Assembly: GCF_047675955.1 (NCBI RefSeq)
Contig: NC_132912.1
Coordinates: 81,740,382-81,804,381 of the forward strand
Origin: Chlorocebus sabaeus
Lineage: Eukaryota; Chordata; Mammalia; Primates; Cercopithecidae
Length of the DNA stretch: 64,000 bases
Direction of reading: 5' to 3'
The notes under the pieces were generated by a model, which was given only the letters and a program-made list of their open reading frames with translations, was not told where the DNA came from and searched no databases. Every line of letters starts with the position of its first letter. The stretch's first letter is position 1. Shown here piece after piece: positions 1 through 12,192 of the stretch. The position numbers and the translations under genes were made by a program.

Positions 1-850
1 CCATAAGTTACTATTACATTTTTTCCCTTTTCCTACTTTATTCTTTGGAAAGAAGTTACAAAGTCTAGCCCACCCTAAGGAAGATGAGGGAAGAATTAAG
101 CTCCATCTCCTGGAAAGGGAAATATGAACACAAATTATTTGGGATTATTCTGTAAGAAATGTTTGTCTCATTATCCCTATTAATTCAGTTATTTAAAATA
201 GTATGGACTCATGTGTATTCATATTGTACTTTGAGTTCTAATACAGTACCACATTTTTAAATTTTATTGCTCAAATCTTTTCAGTTTTGGCCATTAGGAG
301 TTCTTTCGGGTTGGTTCCTGTGTCCCTTTGACATAATGCCATCCTTTTATTTTTTTGAACACTGCCTTAGTTTCTCATAGCACGAGATGCTTCCGGTTCA
401 TGTTGAATTTTTCATTCCGCACTAAAATCAGTCATTTCTCCCAAGAAACCTGGTTCTTTTGATTGGAAAATGATAAATAGTCACCAACATCTGAAAACTG
501 GGAATGCTAATTGCTGTTGAAGTGTCATTGCTCTTAGTACAGAGCTAGGTAATATATATTTGTATATTAGTCTGTATACACACACATATCTGTAATTGTT
601 TCTGTACCTGTTTGGGTTTGTGTGTGTATAGTTAAACATAAGTTCATACTGATGTCTTGAACTCTAATCCAGCCTACAAAGTTCATTCTAGCCTTCCCTT
701 CTTGCTGATCTGTAACTTCCCTGCCCCAGACAATGAGAAACCTGACTCACACCATGCATTGCCCATTTACTGATCTTTTTACTCCAGTATACAGAAAAAG
801 CCATTTAGAATTGTTAGTCCATACCCCACTTGGGGAAATTTTAAAGTGCT
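1..850 (+). repeat. Ancient L1M-like fragment (untranslated region), tentative
   Basis: The text resembles an untranslated part of an old mammalian L1 that I recognise as a recurring sequence, for example the stretch around a TTTGGCCATTAGGAG core near 288-302 and the 'cattctagccttccct' stretch near 685-700. It is highly diverged and has no open frame. The subfamily and even the strand are uncertain; it could instead be another mid-repetitive element. Confidence 0.4.
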
Positions 851-1722
851 GACTGTACAAGATGTACCTGAGAGCAATTAAATCAATTTCTGGGGATGCA
901 GCCCAGGTCTTAGAAGTCTTCAAGTTTCCCAGGTGATTTTAATGTATAACCAGGTGAGAATCTTTGGGTCAAAAGGTCAGCACATGTGGATAGAACTTTT
1001 CTTTCCCATCTCTCCCTGTTTACTTCCATGTGACTAAAATGGGGAGAGCTCAGGGCTGCTTCAACATGGAAGGTACAGGTAGTTCAGTGTCCCTGGATTA
1101 TATTCCCTTCTCTGCATCAGTTTGGCAAGAGAGAAAAATCTCCCTTGGGCTCTGTCTCTGAGGCTTCAAATTCTCTAATTGGACTTCTTTTCCATGAGGG
1201 TGCATGATCTGATTCTGGCATAAATGGGGAAAACAGACCGAGCCTGCTTCACAGCCTGCTTGACTGGCTTCCAGGTTAAGGAATAAAGTCCCTGCCAGGT
1301 GTGTCACAGCCCAGATAACTAGTTCACAGTGTTGAGCACTGGATTGTCAAATAAGACACAGCTAGGACTAAAGTGTTCCTTTACCTTCTGTTTATCTTGC
1401 TTTGCCTCCTGTGTATGCACTTCATGTTGTAGACCCTTGGGGGAGAGTCATTGGTCAAGAATGAGATTTGGAAGGTCCTAAATACCCCAGCCTAAATGGA
1501 TATAGTTTCTTATTTAAAAATTAAACATAAGCAAGTGTTAACTAATAATATGCATCACTTGTATAATGCAAATTCTTTTTTATTTAAAGTAAGATTAATT
1601 TTAATTAAAGTAATACCCAGATGAAGTTTAAAAACCTCAAACCATGAAGAAGAATCTAAAATTCAAAATCTCTCTCTTTTTTTATGTCCAAATCCTGAAG
1701 TAGTTGCTTTAAGTGCATCCTA
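851..1722. other. No recognised gene; possible MER5-like trace
   Basis: Unique-looking sequence. A short part near 880-955 (TTCTGGGGATGCAGCCCAGG, then a CCCAGGTGATTTTAATG-type stretch) faintly resembles a MER5-type hAT remnant. The 69-codon open frame on the minus strand has no codon-use or domain support. Confidence 0.3.
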
Positions 1723-1873
1723 ATTTTTCTTTCTTTCTTTCCCTCCTTCCTTCCTTTCTTCCTTCCTTCCTTTCTTACTTTCTTTCTTTTTTTCTTTCTT
1801 TCTTTCTTTCTTTCCTTTTTTCTTTCTTTCTTTTCTTTTCTTTCTCTTTCTTTCTTTCTCTTTCTTCTTTTTT
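1723..1873 (+). repeat. Pyrimidine-rich (CTTT/CCTT)n microsatellite
   Basis: About 150 bp of almost pure C and T, mostly CTTT and CCTT units with interruptions. The plus-strand open frame across it (F, L and S only) is a product of the repeat, not a gene. Confidence 0.95.
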
Positions 1874-3054
1874 TATGGTGTTGACTGTTACAGGTTTGAA
1901 TAATATATTTACACCACTCTGGCTTGAATTATTAAGGAGTTTATTGACTTCTCACTGTGAAAGATGAGAAATTGAACACATTCATTCAACTGTTTTCATC
2001 TCTCTAGCCTCATTTTTATAAATTAGATATATTTTTTCTTGGTCAAGGTTTATAATCTTTATTTAGGTTTCGTAATCATAACTTTGTCCTTTGTGCTTCT
2101 GTTAATTCAGAGGTCAGTTTTTCTATTTGTTCACCTTGGTTATTATCTTTTCTGCTGTTTTCTCCAAATATTGGGTGATTTTTGGTTGTCAGTTCCTTTA
2201 TAATTGAAGATCTAGGTTGATTACTGTGGGTACCTGCAATGGTTTTCTGTCAAGTTAGCATAATTTGGTTGTGAAGAACAGAAATCAACTCTATACAACC
2301 TGAGCTGATAAGGAGAAGGAATTCACTGGAATGATTTTGAGTGACATACAGAATTGAAAACAGAGAATTGCCTCTGAAAGAAAAGTACCAGGCAGCTGGG
2401 GACAGGTGAGTGGAGAAGACAGAGAACAGAAAGCAATGTGCAGTCTATTTAGGGAGCTGCTTTCAAAATGACACAACTCCAAACACTTTTCTCATTAATT
2501 CACTCCACTTAAGATTCAAACTCCTAGAGAAAGCATTCATTTGGGCCTTATATTCACTTCTTCACAGGGGTAGAAGACACTGTGGTCAACAATTCTACCA
2601 TGAACCAATGAGTGGGAGAATGAGAGTTCCCCAAAGGGAAAAGCAAAAGGGGGCAGAAAGAAAAGCTGGCAAACAAACAGAAGTCCACTAGAAACCTTTT
2701 CCCTTCCACTCATCTAGGTCTGTTCCTTTTTCTTTTCGTTTTTGTAATTTTGTGGCAAAAACGGGCACATACACAAAACTACATAAATGCCTACTTACAT
2801 ATCAGTGCAAAGTTCTGCAATCAATTATTAGCAACCCTAAAAACAGGAGTGTTGGTTAGCTCTGTTCTCTCCCACTGTCCAGGATGCTCTGTGACCCTGC
2901 TTTTCTCATAAGTGATTTCTTTTCCTTCTGCAGATCTTAGTTCAAAAAGGCCTGTTCTGATGTACAATTTGAAGTAGCCCCCTACTACCTCACACATTTT
3001 CCTGATTATTTTCATCTTAGCAGTTCTCAGAATTTGAATTTCTATCTTATATAG
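1874..3054. other. No recognised feature
   Basis: Mixed-composition DNA with only short, unsupported open frames on both strands. I see no repeat that I can name, no splice-flanked exon and no CpG enrichment. Confidence 0.4.
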
Positions 3055-3185
3055 TGGCTTGGTTGATTATTGTGTGTCTTTCACCTCTGAAGTATAAGCA
3101 CAATGGGGGCAGGGACATGTTTGTCTCATTTCCTGCTCTATGCCTGACAATACCCAAGTCATGCTTGTTGAATGAATGATTGGCT
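3055..3185 (+). repeat. L2 LINE 3' end
   Basis: The order AAGCACAATGGGGGCAGGGAC, a pyrimidine-rich middle, then TTGTTGAATGAATGA at 3165-3180 is the typical 3' end of the mammal-wide L2 element. It is short and diverged. Confidence 0.55.
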
Positions 3186-3854
3186 TATTGTGAGCTGTAA
3201 GTGACAGGGCATATCAACAGTCATGGAGAAAACAGACAGACTGTGGATCCCAAAACTGCCAATGCAAGGAGCATTTTACTCTGTAGTAGAAAAATTTTAA
3301 GTATTTCACTTTTGAAAAAAAAAATTGGCTTTAAAAAAATTAATTTCTGATATGTAGGTCTTGAATTTCCTCAAGTTTTTTTTTTTTTGTTTGTTTGTTT
3401 TTCTCTCAGGCCATAATATCTACTCTAGAAATACTCCTCAGGCTGACTAACCAATTTTTCAGAGAATAAGCCTGGAGCTTTAACTTTTTGCTCAGTTAAG
3501 TTAATAATAAGGCCTTGTCCTAGAGGCCTCTGCTAGGAGGTAGGAGGTAGAGGGTAGGTGAAAGGCCTTGCTGGTCTGGCCCTTCACACTGTGGGTCTCT
3601 AAATAATTACCAGCACCTTTCTAACTTCAAGTTTGGAGCTTTATTTATGGGTGCTCCTCAGGGAAGGAGTGTCTAAGCCTCTGTTTAAGGGAAAGTAGGC
3701 ATTGTCTGATCTTTTTTGTTTTGTTTTTTAATCCCATTAATCTGATTATATCTATTTCATATATTTCCATGATTTCCTCAAAATTTTCTGGCTGCAAGTT
3801 GTCCTTTTGTATTCTAGACTCTTATTATCACATAGTCAATTCTTCTTCCTTTTT
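3186..3854. other. No recognised gene; short T/G runs
   Basis: Unassigned sequence containing a T-rich stretch with TTTG repeats at about 3377-3400 and a purine-rich TAGGAGGTAGGAGGTAG stretch at 3534-3550. No supported open frame. Confidence 0.4.
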
Positions 3855-4164
3855 CTTTTTTTTTTTTTTTTTTTTTTTTGAGACAAGGTCTTACTCTGTC
3901 ACCTGCCAGGTTGAAGTACAGTGGCACAATCATGGCTCACTGCAGCCTCCACCTCCTGGGCTCAAGCAATTCTCCCACCCCAGCCTCCCATGTAGCTGGC
4001 AGCACAGGTGTTCACCACCATGCCCAGCTACTTTTTGTATTTTTTTGTAGAAACAGGGTTTCGCCATGTTGCCCAGGCTGGTCTTGTACTAATGAGCTCA
4101 AGCAATCCTCCTGCCTTGGCCTCCCAAAGTGCTGGGCTTAGAGGCACAAGCCACCACACTCAAT
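3855..4164 (-). mobile_element. Alu (full-length, antisense)
   Basis: A 24-nt T run (poly-A tail read backwards) is followed by GAGACAAGGTCTTACTCTGTC and the whole Alu body in reverse, ending near CACCACACTCAATC. Many CpG sites are mutated, which fits an older Alu (J or S type). The three overlapping plus-strand open frames here are Alu artefacts. Confidence 0.95.
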
Positions 4165-4689
4165 CTGTATTTCCAATTAATGAATTTCTCTTGTTTCAGA
4201 AGAAATTTGGGGATATTTGAGGTAGATGTATGTACTCAGGCCATCTTTTGAACAAGATTTCAAAAATATTATCTTAATATTATTTTCCATCTGTTAAAAG
4301 CACCCTCTTGTCATTACTTCTAACAGAAACAAGAGGTTAGTTATTAACCAAATGGCTAAACTTGAACATGTTTTAAATTAGAGTGTTCTAACAAGAATAC
4401 ATGGTAATAATGTTACATTGAGAAATATTTTTTCATGTTTAATACTAATTAGACTAGTGTTTTTACTTTCTTTGCCCTTTATGCAATATTCTTTATTTTA
4501 ATCAAAGATTGCCAAAGTTGAAATCTCCTTTCTTTCAAAATTCTCTGTATTGGCACTTTCAAATATCTACTGTCTAACAATTCATTCATGTTGGCCCTAA
4601 GAAAAATGTAATTTATTTAAATGAATTCTAAATCCAAGATATGCTAACTTATATATAGTATAATTTTGTAGGCATTTTGGTATATTGTT
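4165..4689. other. No recognised feature (AT-rich)
   Basis: AT-rich DNA with no named repeat and no open frame longer than chance. Confidence 0.4.
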
Positions 4690-5358
4690 GTGTTTGAAGG
4701 AAAAAATTCAAATTTCAAATATATTAAGTATAAAAAATAAAACTACAAAATTGCTAGAAGAAAGTAAAGAGCATACATTAATGAACTTTTGATAGAAAAA
4801 GTCAGAAATAATACAAAGCACAAATTAAAATAAAAAAGATTAAAATTTTTACTACATAAAAATTTTCAAATCGCATATGGCAAAAAAAAAAAAACCAACA
4901 TATACAGGATGAAAAAAAAAAAACCACAGACTAGGAAAAGGTATTTGCAGCATATATTAGACATAAGATTGTACCTAGAATATATAAAGAATTCTGGCCA
5001 ATTAATAAGAAAAAGAAAAACAATATAATAGAAAATGGATAAAGATCACTAAAAATTTTAAAAGGGATATTGGAATGACAAATATATGAAAATACATTCA
5101 TCTTCTTGGAAATCAGATAAATATCACTAATAATACAACCAAAAATATTTCATGTTTTACTAATTAAGTTAGCAAATTTTGAAAAGTTTAACAATATCAA
5201 GTATTTGGTGAAGATTGAGGAGGACATTAGTTGTTTTTCTGTATGGCAAGTTGTAGATTAAACTGATATGGTCACAATGCAAAATAATTTAGCTTTAAAA
5301 TCGATAACTCACATATACTATGATCAAGCAATTTCACTTCTAGCTATTTATCCTTGAA
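4690..5358 (+). mobile_element. Old L1M fragment, ORF2 3' region
   Basis: A-rich sense-strand text matches the 3' third of an old L1 ORF2: 'actaggaaaaggtatttgca', then 'aatatataaagaattctggc', and near the end 'caagcaatttcacttctag', which corresponds to the conserved 'dpaIpLLgIyp' coding area. Many indels destroy the frame. A second piece of apparently the same element lies at 6195-6530. Confidence 0.7.
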
Positions 5359-5450
5359 CAGTATTTCTCAAGCCTGGTAAACATCATTTGGTTTACTGTT
5401 AAAAGCACAAACTCCTAGGTTCCATCCCAGCCATTGCTCTCTCAGAATCA
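5359..5450 (+). mobile_element. MER5-like hAT remnant, tentative
   Basis: CAGTATTTCTCAAGCCTGG followed by a CATCATTTGG-type stretch and AAACTCCTAGGTTCCATCCC is reminiscent of a MER5-type non-autonomous transposon. One end is missing. Confidence 0.35.
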
Positions 5451-5469
5451 CCAATGGATGCCTCTTAGA

Positions 5470-6085
5470 TACCTCCTGTTCATTCCTCCACACCTACTCT
5501 CCACCTTTCCAACCTACTCTGTGTCACAGAAGGCTGGGCTACATTACAACAGCAGGGCTCCATTTCTTCTAGCTTCAGAGTTGGTTTAGCCAATGGGGAG
5601 CCCTGGTAGGAAGGCAGACAGTGGAGTTTAACTCCTTCTTGGAAGCTCTCCACAGACTGGCTCTCTCATGGTTCCCTCAAGGCATGTAACTCTACAGGAC
5701 ATCCTTTTTTCTTTCAGGTTACAGTAACCTATCTCTTCCTTTCAGGTCTGGGTAGTAAAACCTTAGTTGCTACTAGCTCCAGATGACTGTACTATTCCTC
5801 GTTTCATCAAAGCCAGGGGTCAGCAAACTGCCAACCTGTTTTTGTAGTTGTTTAGCTCAGAAGAGCTCTTACTTTTTTAAAGAGTTGTGAAAAAGGTGAT
5901 GAAGAATATGCAACAGAAGCTGTATGTGGCCTGCAAAGCCTGAAATATTTATGATCTGGTCCTTTACAGCCAAAGTTTTCTCATCCCATGATCTATACTC
6001 ATGTTTTTTATAAATAGTCCCTTTGTAATTAAACCTGCTTCAATTTTTTTGAGTGTTCCAAGTTTTCTGTTTGGCCCTTGAGTGA
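5470..6085 (+). repeat. Old LTR-like interspersed repeat split by a hAT insertion
   Basis: The parts 5490-5815 and 5966-6085 read as one diverged mid-repetitive element. They include 'tggtttagccaatggggag', 'ataaatagtccctttgtaat' and 'gagtgttccaagttttctgt'. The 3' end resembles an old LTR terminus, but I could not fix the family. The MER transposon at 5817-5965 interrupts it. Confidence 0.35.
5817..5965. mobile_element. Non-autonomous hAT-type MER transposon
   Basis: The left end CAGGGGTCAGCAAACTG, the middle GTGGCCTGCAAAGCCTGAAA and the right part CCTTTACAGCCAAAGTTTTC are characteristic of a short mammalian hAT/Charlie derivative whose ends are inverted copies of CAGGGGTCnGCAAACT. It is internally shortened to about 150 bp. 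The exact MER name is unresolved. Confidence 0.6.
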
Positions 6086-6194
6086 TATAGGGAAGCCTAG
6101 GACACTGTATTTGTATTATAAGAGCCTCCAGGTGATTCTTACCTTCAGGGAATTTGGGACTCTGGCCTAGAATAATTTGTATAAATATTCCCAA

Positions 6195-6530
6195 GGAAAT
6201 AAATGTAGTGATATTAATTTTATTAGTCTTTATAATACTAAAAAAAAGGACAAACTGAATGTCCATCAAAAGTGAATAAAAATAAAATAAAACCAAATAA
6301 AAATAAATTTTAAAAGTAAAATGGCCTATATCCAGATGGAGGGTACCAATTAACAATATGTGAGAGTGAACAGATCTCAAATACGTGAAAAAGAAAAATA
6401 AATTTGTAGAACCATGTAAGGAAAACATAATGTATATAAATTTATAATGTATATTTTTTATAGTTAAATGTGTGCATTGCTTACTTCTGGAGGTGGATAG
6501 GCAAAGGGTTACAGAAGAAAGGGACTGGGA
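6195..6530 (+). mobile_element. Old L1M fragment, ORF2 end and 3' UTR
   Basis: 'aggacaaactgaatgtccat' at about 6247-6266 matches the conserved 'nWkqpkcPSi' area of L1 ORF2. It is followed by a degraded 3' UTR including 'ttacttctggaggtggat'. Likely the same element as 4690-5358. Confidence 0.55.
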
Positions 6531-6539
6531 TTGGTGGTC

Positions 6540-7020
6540 AAAGTGTCTGGAGAAGACACTGTTGATTGCTCCATGCTCATATCATCCCTTTTTAGCTTGT
6601 CAAGGAATGAACGGGAAGAACCACATTTCTTGCATCTAGGATTCCTCCTATGGCTAAGGTTCTGCCAAGCAGAGAGTCTTGTAAACAACTGCAGTAGAAA
6701 GTAAGCATTGTTAAGATGGTGGTCTGCCTGTGGAAACTCCTGATAAGCTTGATGGTGAAAGCATCGGATTCTTCTGAGACATTGTGGCAGAGTTTTAACT
6801 TCCATTATAGATCCTGGGTAATGTGTGGCAACAGTGATGGTGCTTCTGTTACAAGAGCTCCATGGTGAGGTTGGTAATGCCGTCTATCTCTACTGGTCCT
6901 GGCTATGTGCAACCAAGTCTGGTTCTCTGCCCTCCCTGAGATTCTATGTGCTGCTTTATTACCCTTCAAAAAATTCCTTTCTGCTGAAACTCAGAGTCGA
7001 TTTTGTGGTCTGCAATTAAG
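6540..7020 (+). repeat. Possible old class III LTR, tentative
   Basis: The right end (CTGCTGAAACTCAGAG, then TTGTGGTCTGCAATTAAGAA) resembles 3' ends of old MLT/ERVL-type LTRs. The left boundary is uncertain. The 98-codon minus-strand frame and the two small plus-strand frames have no domain support. Confidence 0.35.
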
Positions 7021-7483
7021 AACAGGGATATTTATGGGAATTTTTGTTTTATCCATATTGTTTAATTACTTTAAAAACAATAAAAAGTACATATAATAAA
7101 ATGTTATGTGGGATAAAAACATAGTTTTACTTTTTGTTATAATTTTAAAATTTCCTTTAATCGTTTTTTTCTTTTTTATTATACATTAAGTTCTAGGGTA
7201 CATGTGCACAATGTGCAGGTTTGTTACATATGTATACATGTGCCATGTTAGTGTGCTGCACCCATTAACTTGTCATTTACATTAGGTATATCTCCTAATA
7301 CTATCCCTACCGCCTCCCCCCTCCCCCCACCCCACAACGGGCCCTGGTGTATGATGTTACCTTTCCTGTGTCCAAGTGTTCTCATTGTTCAATTCCCACG
7401 TATGAGTGAGAATATGCGATGATTGGTTTTCTGTTCTTGCAATAGTTTGCTGAGAATGATGGTTTCCAGCTGCATCCGTGTCC

Positions 7484-10400
7484 CTACAAAGGACATGAAC
7501 TCATCTTTTTTATGGCTGCATAGTATTCCATGGTATATATGTGCCACATTTTCTTAATCCAGTCTGTCATTGATGGACATTTGGGTTGGTTCCAACTCTT
7601 TGCTATTGTGAGTAGTGCCGCAATAAACATACCTGTGCATGTGTCTTTACAGCAGCATGATTTATAATCCTTTGAGTATATACCCAGTAATGGGATGGGT
7701 GGGTCAAATAGTATTTCTAGTTCTAGATCCTTGAGGAATTGCCACACTGTCTTCCACAATGGTTGAACTAGTGTACAGTCCCACCAACAATGTAAAAGTG
7801 ATTTTGATTTGCATTTTTCTGATGACCAGTGATGATGAGCATTTTTGCATGTGTCTGTTGGTTGCATAAATGTCTTCTTTTGAGAAGTGTCTGCCCACTT
7901 TTTGATGGGGTTGTTTGTCTTTTTCTTGTAAATTTGTTTGAGTTCTTTGTAGATTCTGGATATTAGCCCTTTGCCAGAGGAATAGATTGCAAAAATTTTC
8001 TCCCATTCTGTAGGTTCCCTGTTCACTCTGATGGTAGTTTCCTTGGCTGTGCAGAAGCTCTTTAGTTTAATTAGATCCCATTTGTCAATTTTGGCTTTTG
8101 TTGCCATAGTTTTTGCTGTTTTAGACATGAAGTCCTTGCCCATGCCTATGTCCTGAATGGTATTGCCTAGGTTTTCTTCCAGGGTTTTTATGGTTTTAGG
8201 TCTAACATTTAAGTCTCTAATCCATCTTGAATATCTTGAATTAATTTTTGTATAAGGTTTAAGGAAGGGATCCAGTTTCAGCTTTCTACTTATGGGTAGC
8301 CAGTTTTCCCAGCACCATTTATTAAATAGGGAATCCTTTCCTCATTTCTTGTTTTTGTCAAGTTTGTCAAAGATCAGATGGTTGTAGATGTGTGGCATTA
8401 TTTCTGAGGGCTCTGTTCTGTTCCATTGGTCTGTAGCTCTGTTTTGGTACCAGTACCATGCTGTTTTGGTTACTGTAGCTTTGTGGTATAGTTTGAAGTT
8501 AGGTAGCGTCATGTCTCCAGCTTTGTTCTTTTGGCTTAGGACTGTCTTGGCAATGTGGGCTCTTTTTTCATTCCATATGAACTTTAAAGTAGTTTTTTCC
8601 AATTCTGTGAAGAAAGTCATTGGTAGCCTCATGGGGATGGCATTGAATCTATAAATTTCCTTTGGCACTATGGCCATTTTCACGATATTGATTGTTCCTA
8701 TCCATGAGCATGGAATGTTCTTCCATTTGTTTGTGTCCTCTTTTATTTCATTGAGCAGTGGTTAGCAGCTCTCCTTGAAGAGGTCCTTCACATCCCTTGT
8801 AAGTTGGATTCCTAGGTATTTGATTCTCTTTGAAGCAATTGTGAATGGGAGTTCATTCATGATTTGGCTCTCTGTTTGCCTGTTATTGGTGTATAAGAAT
8901 GCTGGTGACTTTTGCACATTGATTTTGTATCCTGGGACTTTGCTGAAGTTGCTTATCAGCTTAGGGAGATTTTTGGCTGAGACAATGGTGTTTTCTAAAT
9001 ATATAATCATGTCATCTGCAAACAGGGACAATTTGACTTTTTCTTTTCCTAATTGAATGCCCTTGATTTCTTTCTCTTGCCTGATTGCCCTGGCCAGAAC
9101 TTCCAACATTAGTTGAATAGGAGTGGTGAGAGAGGGCATCCCTGTCTTGAGCCAGTTTTCAAGGGGAATGCTTCCAGTTTTTGCCCATTCAGTATGATAT
9201 TGGCTGTGGGTTTGTCATAAATATCTCTTATTATTTTGAGATATGTTCCATCAATACCAAATTTATTGAGAGTTTTTATCATGAAGGGCTGCTGAATTTT
9301 GTCAAAGGCTTTTTCTGCATCTGTTGAGATAGTCATGTGGTTTTTGTCTTTGGTTCTGTTTATATGCTGGATTACGTTTATTGATTTGTGTATGTTGAAC
9401 CAACCTTGCATCCCAAGAATGAAGCCCACTTGATCATGGTGGATAAGCTTTTTGATGTGCTGCTGGATTCAGTTTGCCAGTATTTTATTGAGGATTTTTG
9501 CACCGATGTTCATCAGGGATATTGGTCTAAAATTCTCTTTTTTTGTTGTGTCTCTGCCAGGCTTTGGTATCAGGATGATGTTGGCCTCATAAAATGAGTT
9601 AGGGAGGATTCCCTCTTTTTCTATTGATTGGAATAATTTCAGAAGGAATGGTACAAGCTCCTCCTTGTACCTCTGGTAGAATTCGGCTGTGAATCCGTCT
9701 GGTCCTGGATTTTTTTTGGTTGGTAGGCTATTAATTATTGCCTCAATTTCAGAGTCTGTTATTGGTGTATTCAGGGATTCAACTTCTTCCTGGATTAGTC
9801 TTGGGAGGGTGTATGTGTCCAGAAATTTATCCATTTCTTCTAGATTTTCTAGTTTATTTGCGTAGAGGTGTTTATAGTATTCTCTGATGGTAGTTTGTAT
9901 TTCTGTGGGGTCAGTGGTGGTATCCCCTTTATCATTTGTTATTGCATCTATTTGATTCTTTTCTCTTTTCTTCTTTATTAGTCTTGCTAGCGGTCTATCA
10001 ATTTTGTTGATCTTTTTAAAAAACCAACTCCTGGATTCATTGATTTTTTGGAGGGTTTTTTGTGTCTCTATCTCCTTCAGTTCTGCTCTGATCTTAGTTA
10101 TTTCTTGCCTTCTGCTAGCTTTTGAATGTGTTTGCTCTTGTTTCTCTAGTTCTTTTAATTGTGATGTTAGGGTGTTAATTTTAGATCTTTCCTGCTTTCT
10201 CTTGTGGGCATTTAGTGCTATAAGTTTTGCTCTACACACTGCTTTAAATGTGTCCCAGAGATTCTGGTATGTTGTATCTTTGTTCTCATTGGTTTCAAAG
10301 AACATCTTTATTTCTGCCTTCATTTCGTTATGTACCCAGTAGTCATTCAGGAGCAGGTTATTCAGTTTCCATGTAGTTGAGCAGTTTTGATTGAGTTTCT

Positions 10401-11115
10401 TAGTCCTGAGTTCTAGTTTGATTGCACTGTGGTCTGAGAGACAGTTTGCTATAATTTCTGTTCTTGTACATTTGCTGAGGAGTGCTTTACTTCCAACTAT
10501 GTGGTCAATTTTTGAATAAGTGCAATGTGCTGAGAAGAATGTATATTCTGTTGATTTGGGGTGGAGAGTTCTGTAGATGTCTATTAGGTCTGCTTGGTGC
10601 AGAGTTGAGTTCAATTCCTGGATATCCTTGTTAAATTTCTGTCTCATTTTTCTGTCTAATATTGACAGTGAGGTGTTAAAGTCTCCCATTATTATTGTAT
10701 GGGAGTCTAAGTCTCTTTGTAAGTCTCTAAGGACTTGCTTTATGAATCTGGGTGCTCCTGTATTGGGTGCATATATATTTAGGATAGTTAGCTCTTCTTG
10801 TTGGATTGATCCCTTTACCATTATGTAATGGCCTTCTTTGTCTCTTTTGATCTCTGTTGGTTTAAAGTCTGTTTTATCAGAGACTAGGATTGCAACCCCT
10901 GCCTTTTTTTGTTTTCCATTTGCTTGGTAGATCTTTCTCCGTCCGTTTATTTTGAGCCTACATGTGTCTCTGCATGTGAGATGGGTCTCCTGGATACAGC
11001 AAATTGATGAGTCTTGACTCTTTATCAAATTTGCCAGTCTGTGTCTTTTAATTGAGGCATTTAGCCCATTTACATTTAAGGTTAATATTGTTATGTGTGA
11101 ATTTGATCCTGTCAT
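7484..11115 (-). pseudogene. L1 copy A ORF2 (endonuclease/reverse transcriptase), broken
   Basis: ORF2 of L1 encodes the endonuclease and reverse transcriptase that nick and copy target DNA. The first open part is 548 codons (11115-9469). It starts MTGSNSHITILTLNVNGLN and shows the endonuclease residues E43 (IQETH), D145 (MGDFN) and the SDHS histidine at residue 229. The last lies one residue early because a residue is missing in the FSAHCTYSK stretch. The RT then continues in other frames: DAEKAFDKIQ and RQGCPLSPLLFN in 9429-9109, and LFADDMIIYLEN in 9139-8762. A C-terminal part lies at 8143-7484. Stops and shifts occur near 9469, 9110, 8762 and 8342. Relative to L1 copy B, about 92 bp are missing at 7800. 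Confidence 0.93.
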
Positions 11116-11179
11116 TATGATGTTAGCTGGTTATTTTGCTCGTTAGTTGATACAGTTTCTTCCTAGCATCAATGGTCTT

Positions 11180-12192
11180 TACATTTTGGCATATTTTTGC
11201 AGTGACTGGTACTGGTTGTTCCTTTCCATGTTTAGTGCTTCCTTCAGGAACTCTTGTAGGGCAGGCCTGGTGGTGACAAAATCTCTAAGCATTTGCTTGT
11301 CTGTAAAGGATTTTATTTCTCCTTCACTTATGAAGCTTAGTTTGGCTGGATATGAAATTCTGGGTGGAAAATTCTTTTCTTTAAGAATGTTGAATATTGG
11401 CCCCTACTCTCTTCTGGCTTGTCGACTTTCTGCCAAGAGATCTGCTGTTAGTCTGATGGGCTTCCCTTTGTGGGTAACCTGATCTTTCTCTCTGGCTGCC
11501 CTTAACATTTTTTCCTTCATTTCAACTTTGGTGAATTTGACAATTATGTGTCTTGTTGCTCTTCTTGAGGAGTATCTTTGTGGTGTTCTCTGTATTTCCT
11601 GAATTTGAATGTTGGCCTGCCTTGCTAGGTTGGGGAAATTCTCCTGGATAATATCCTGCAGAGTGTTTTCCAACTTGGTTCCATTCTCCCCGTCACTTTC
11701 AGGTACACTAATCAGACGTAGATTTGGCCTTTTCACATAGTCTCATATTTCCTGGAGGCTTTGTTCATTTCTTTTTACTCTTTTTTCTCTAAACTTCTCT
11801 TCTCACTTCATTTCATTCATTTGATCTTCAATCACTGATTCCCTTTCTTCCAGTTGATCGAGTCAGTTACTGAAGCTTATGCATTTCTCACGTAGTTCTT
11901 GTGTTATGGTTTTCATCTCTATCAGGTCATTTAAGGACTTCTCTGCATTGGTTATTCTACTTAGCCATTCGTCAAATCTTTTTTCAAGGCTTTTAGTTTC
12001 TTTGCACTGGATTCATAATTCCTCCTTTAGTTCAGAGAAGTTTGATTGTCTGAAGTCTTCTTCTGTCAACTCATCAAAGTCATTCTCCATCCAGCTTTGT
12101 TCCGTTCCTGGCGAGGAGCTGTGTTCCTTTGGAGGGGGAGAGGTGCTCTGATTTTTAGAATTTCCAGCTTTTCTGTACTGCTTTTTCCCCAT
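11180..12192 (-). pseudogene. L1 copy A ORF1 (RNA-binding chaperone), broken
   Basis: ORF1p is the trimeric RNA-binding protein of L1. The ATG is at 12192-12190, placed by comparison with copy B. The best open part is 11736-11404, containing ENTLQDIIQENFPNLARQAN, IQRTPQRYSSRRATRH and the RRM/CTD stretch RAAREKDQVTHKGKPIRLTA. A TGA at 11745-11743 replaces the Trp codon that copy B keeps at the same place. The gap to the ORF2 start is about 64 nt, as is usual for L1. The coiled-coil half is broken by further stops. Confidence 0.88.

Noticed and set aside
1713..1967. 84-codon frame rich in F, L and S
   Set aside because: It is translated from the pyrimidine microsatellite; no gene signals.
10004..10342. 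Long plus-strand frames over both L1 copies (e.g. 10004-10342, 43743-44129)
   Set aside because: They are antisense shadows of ORF2.
9469..11115. 548-codon frame as a host gene
   Set aside because: It is clearly L1 ORF2 (endonuclease plus RT start) inside a 6-kb L1 with a target duplication.
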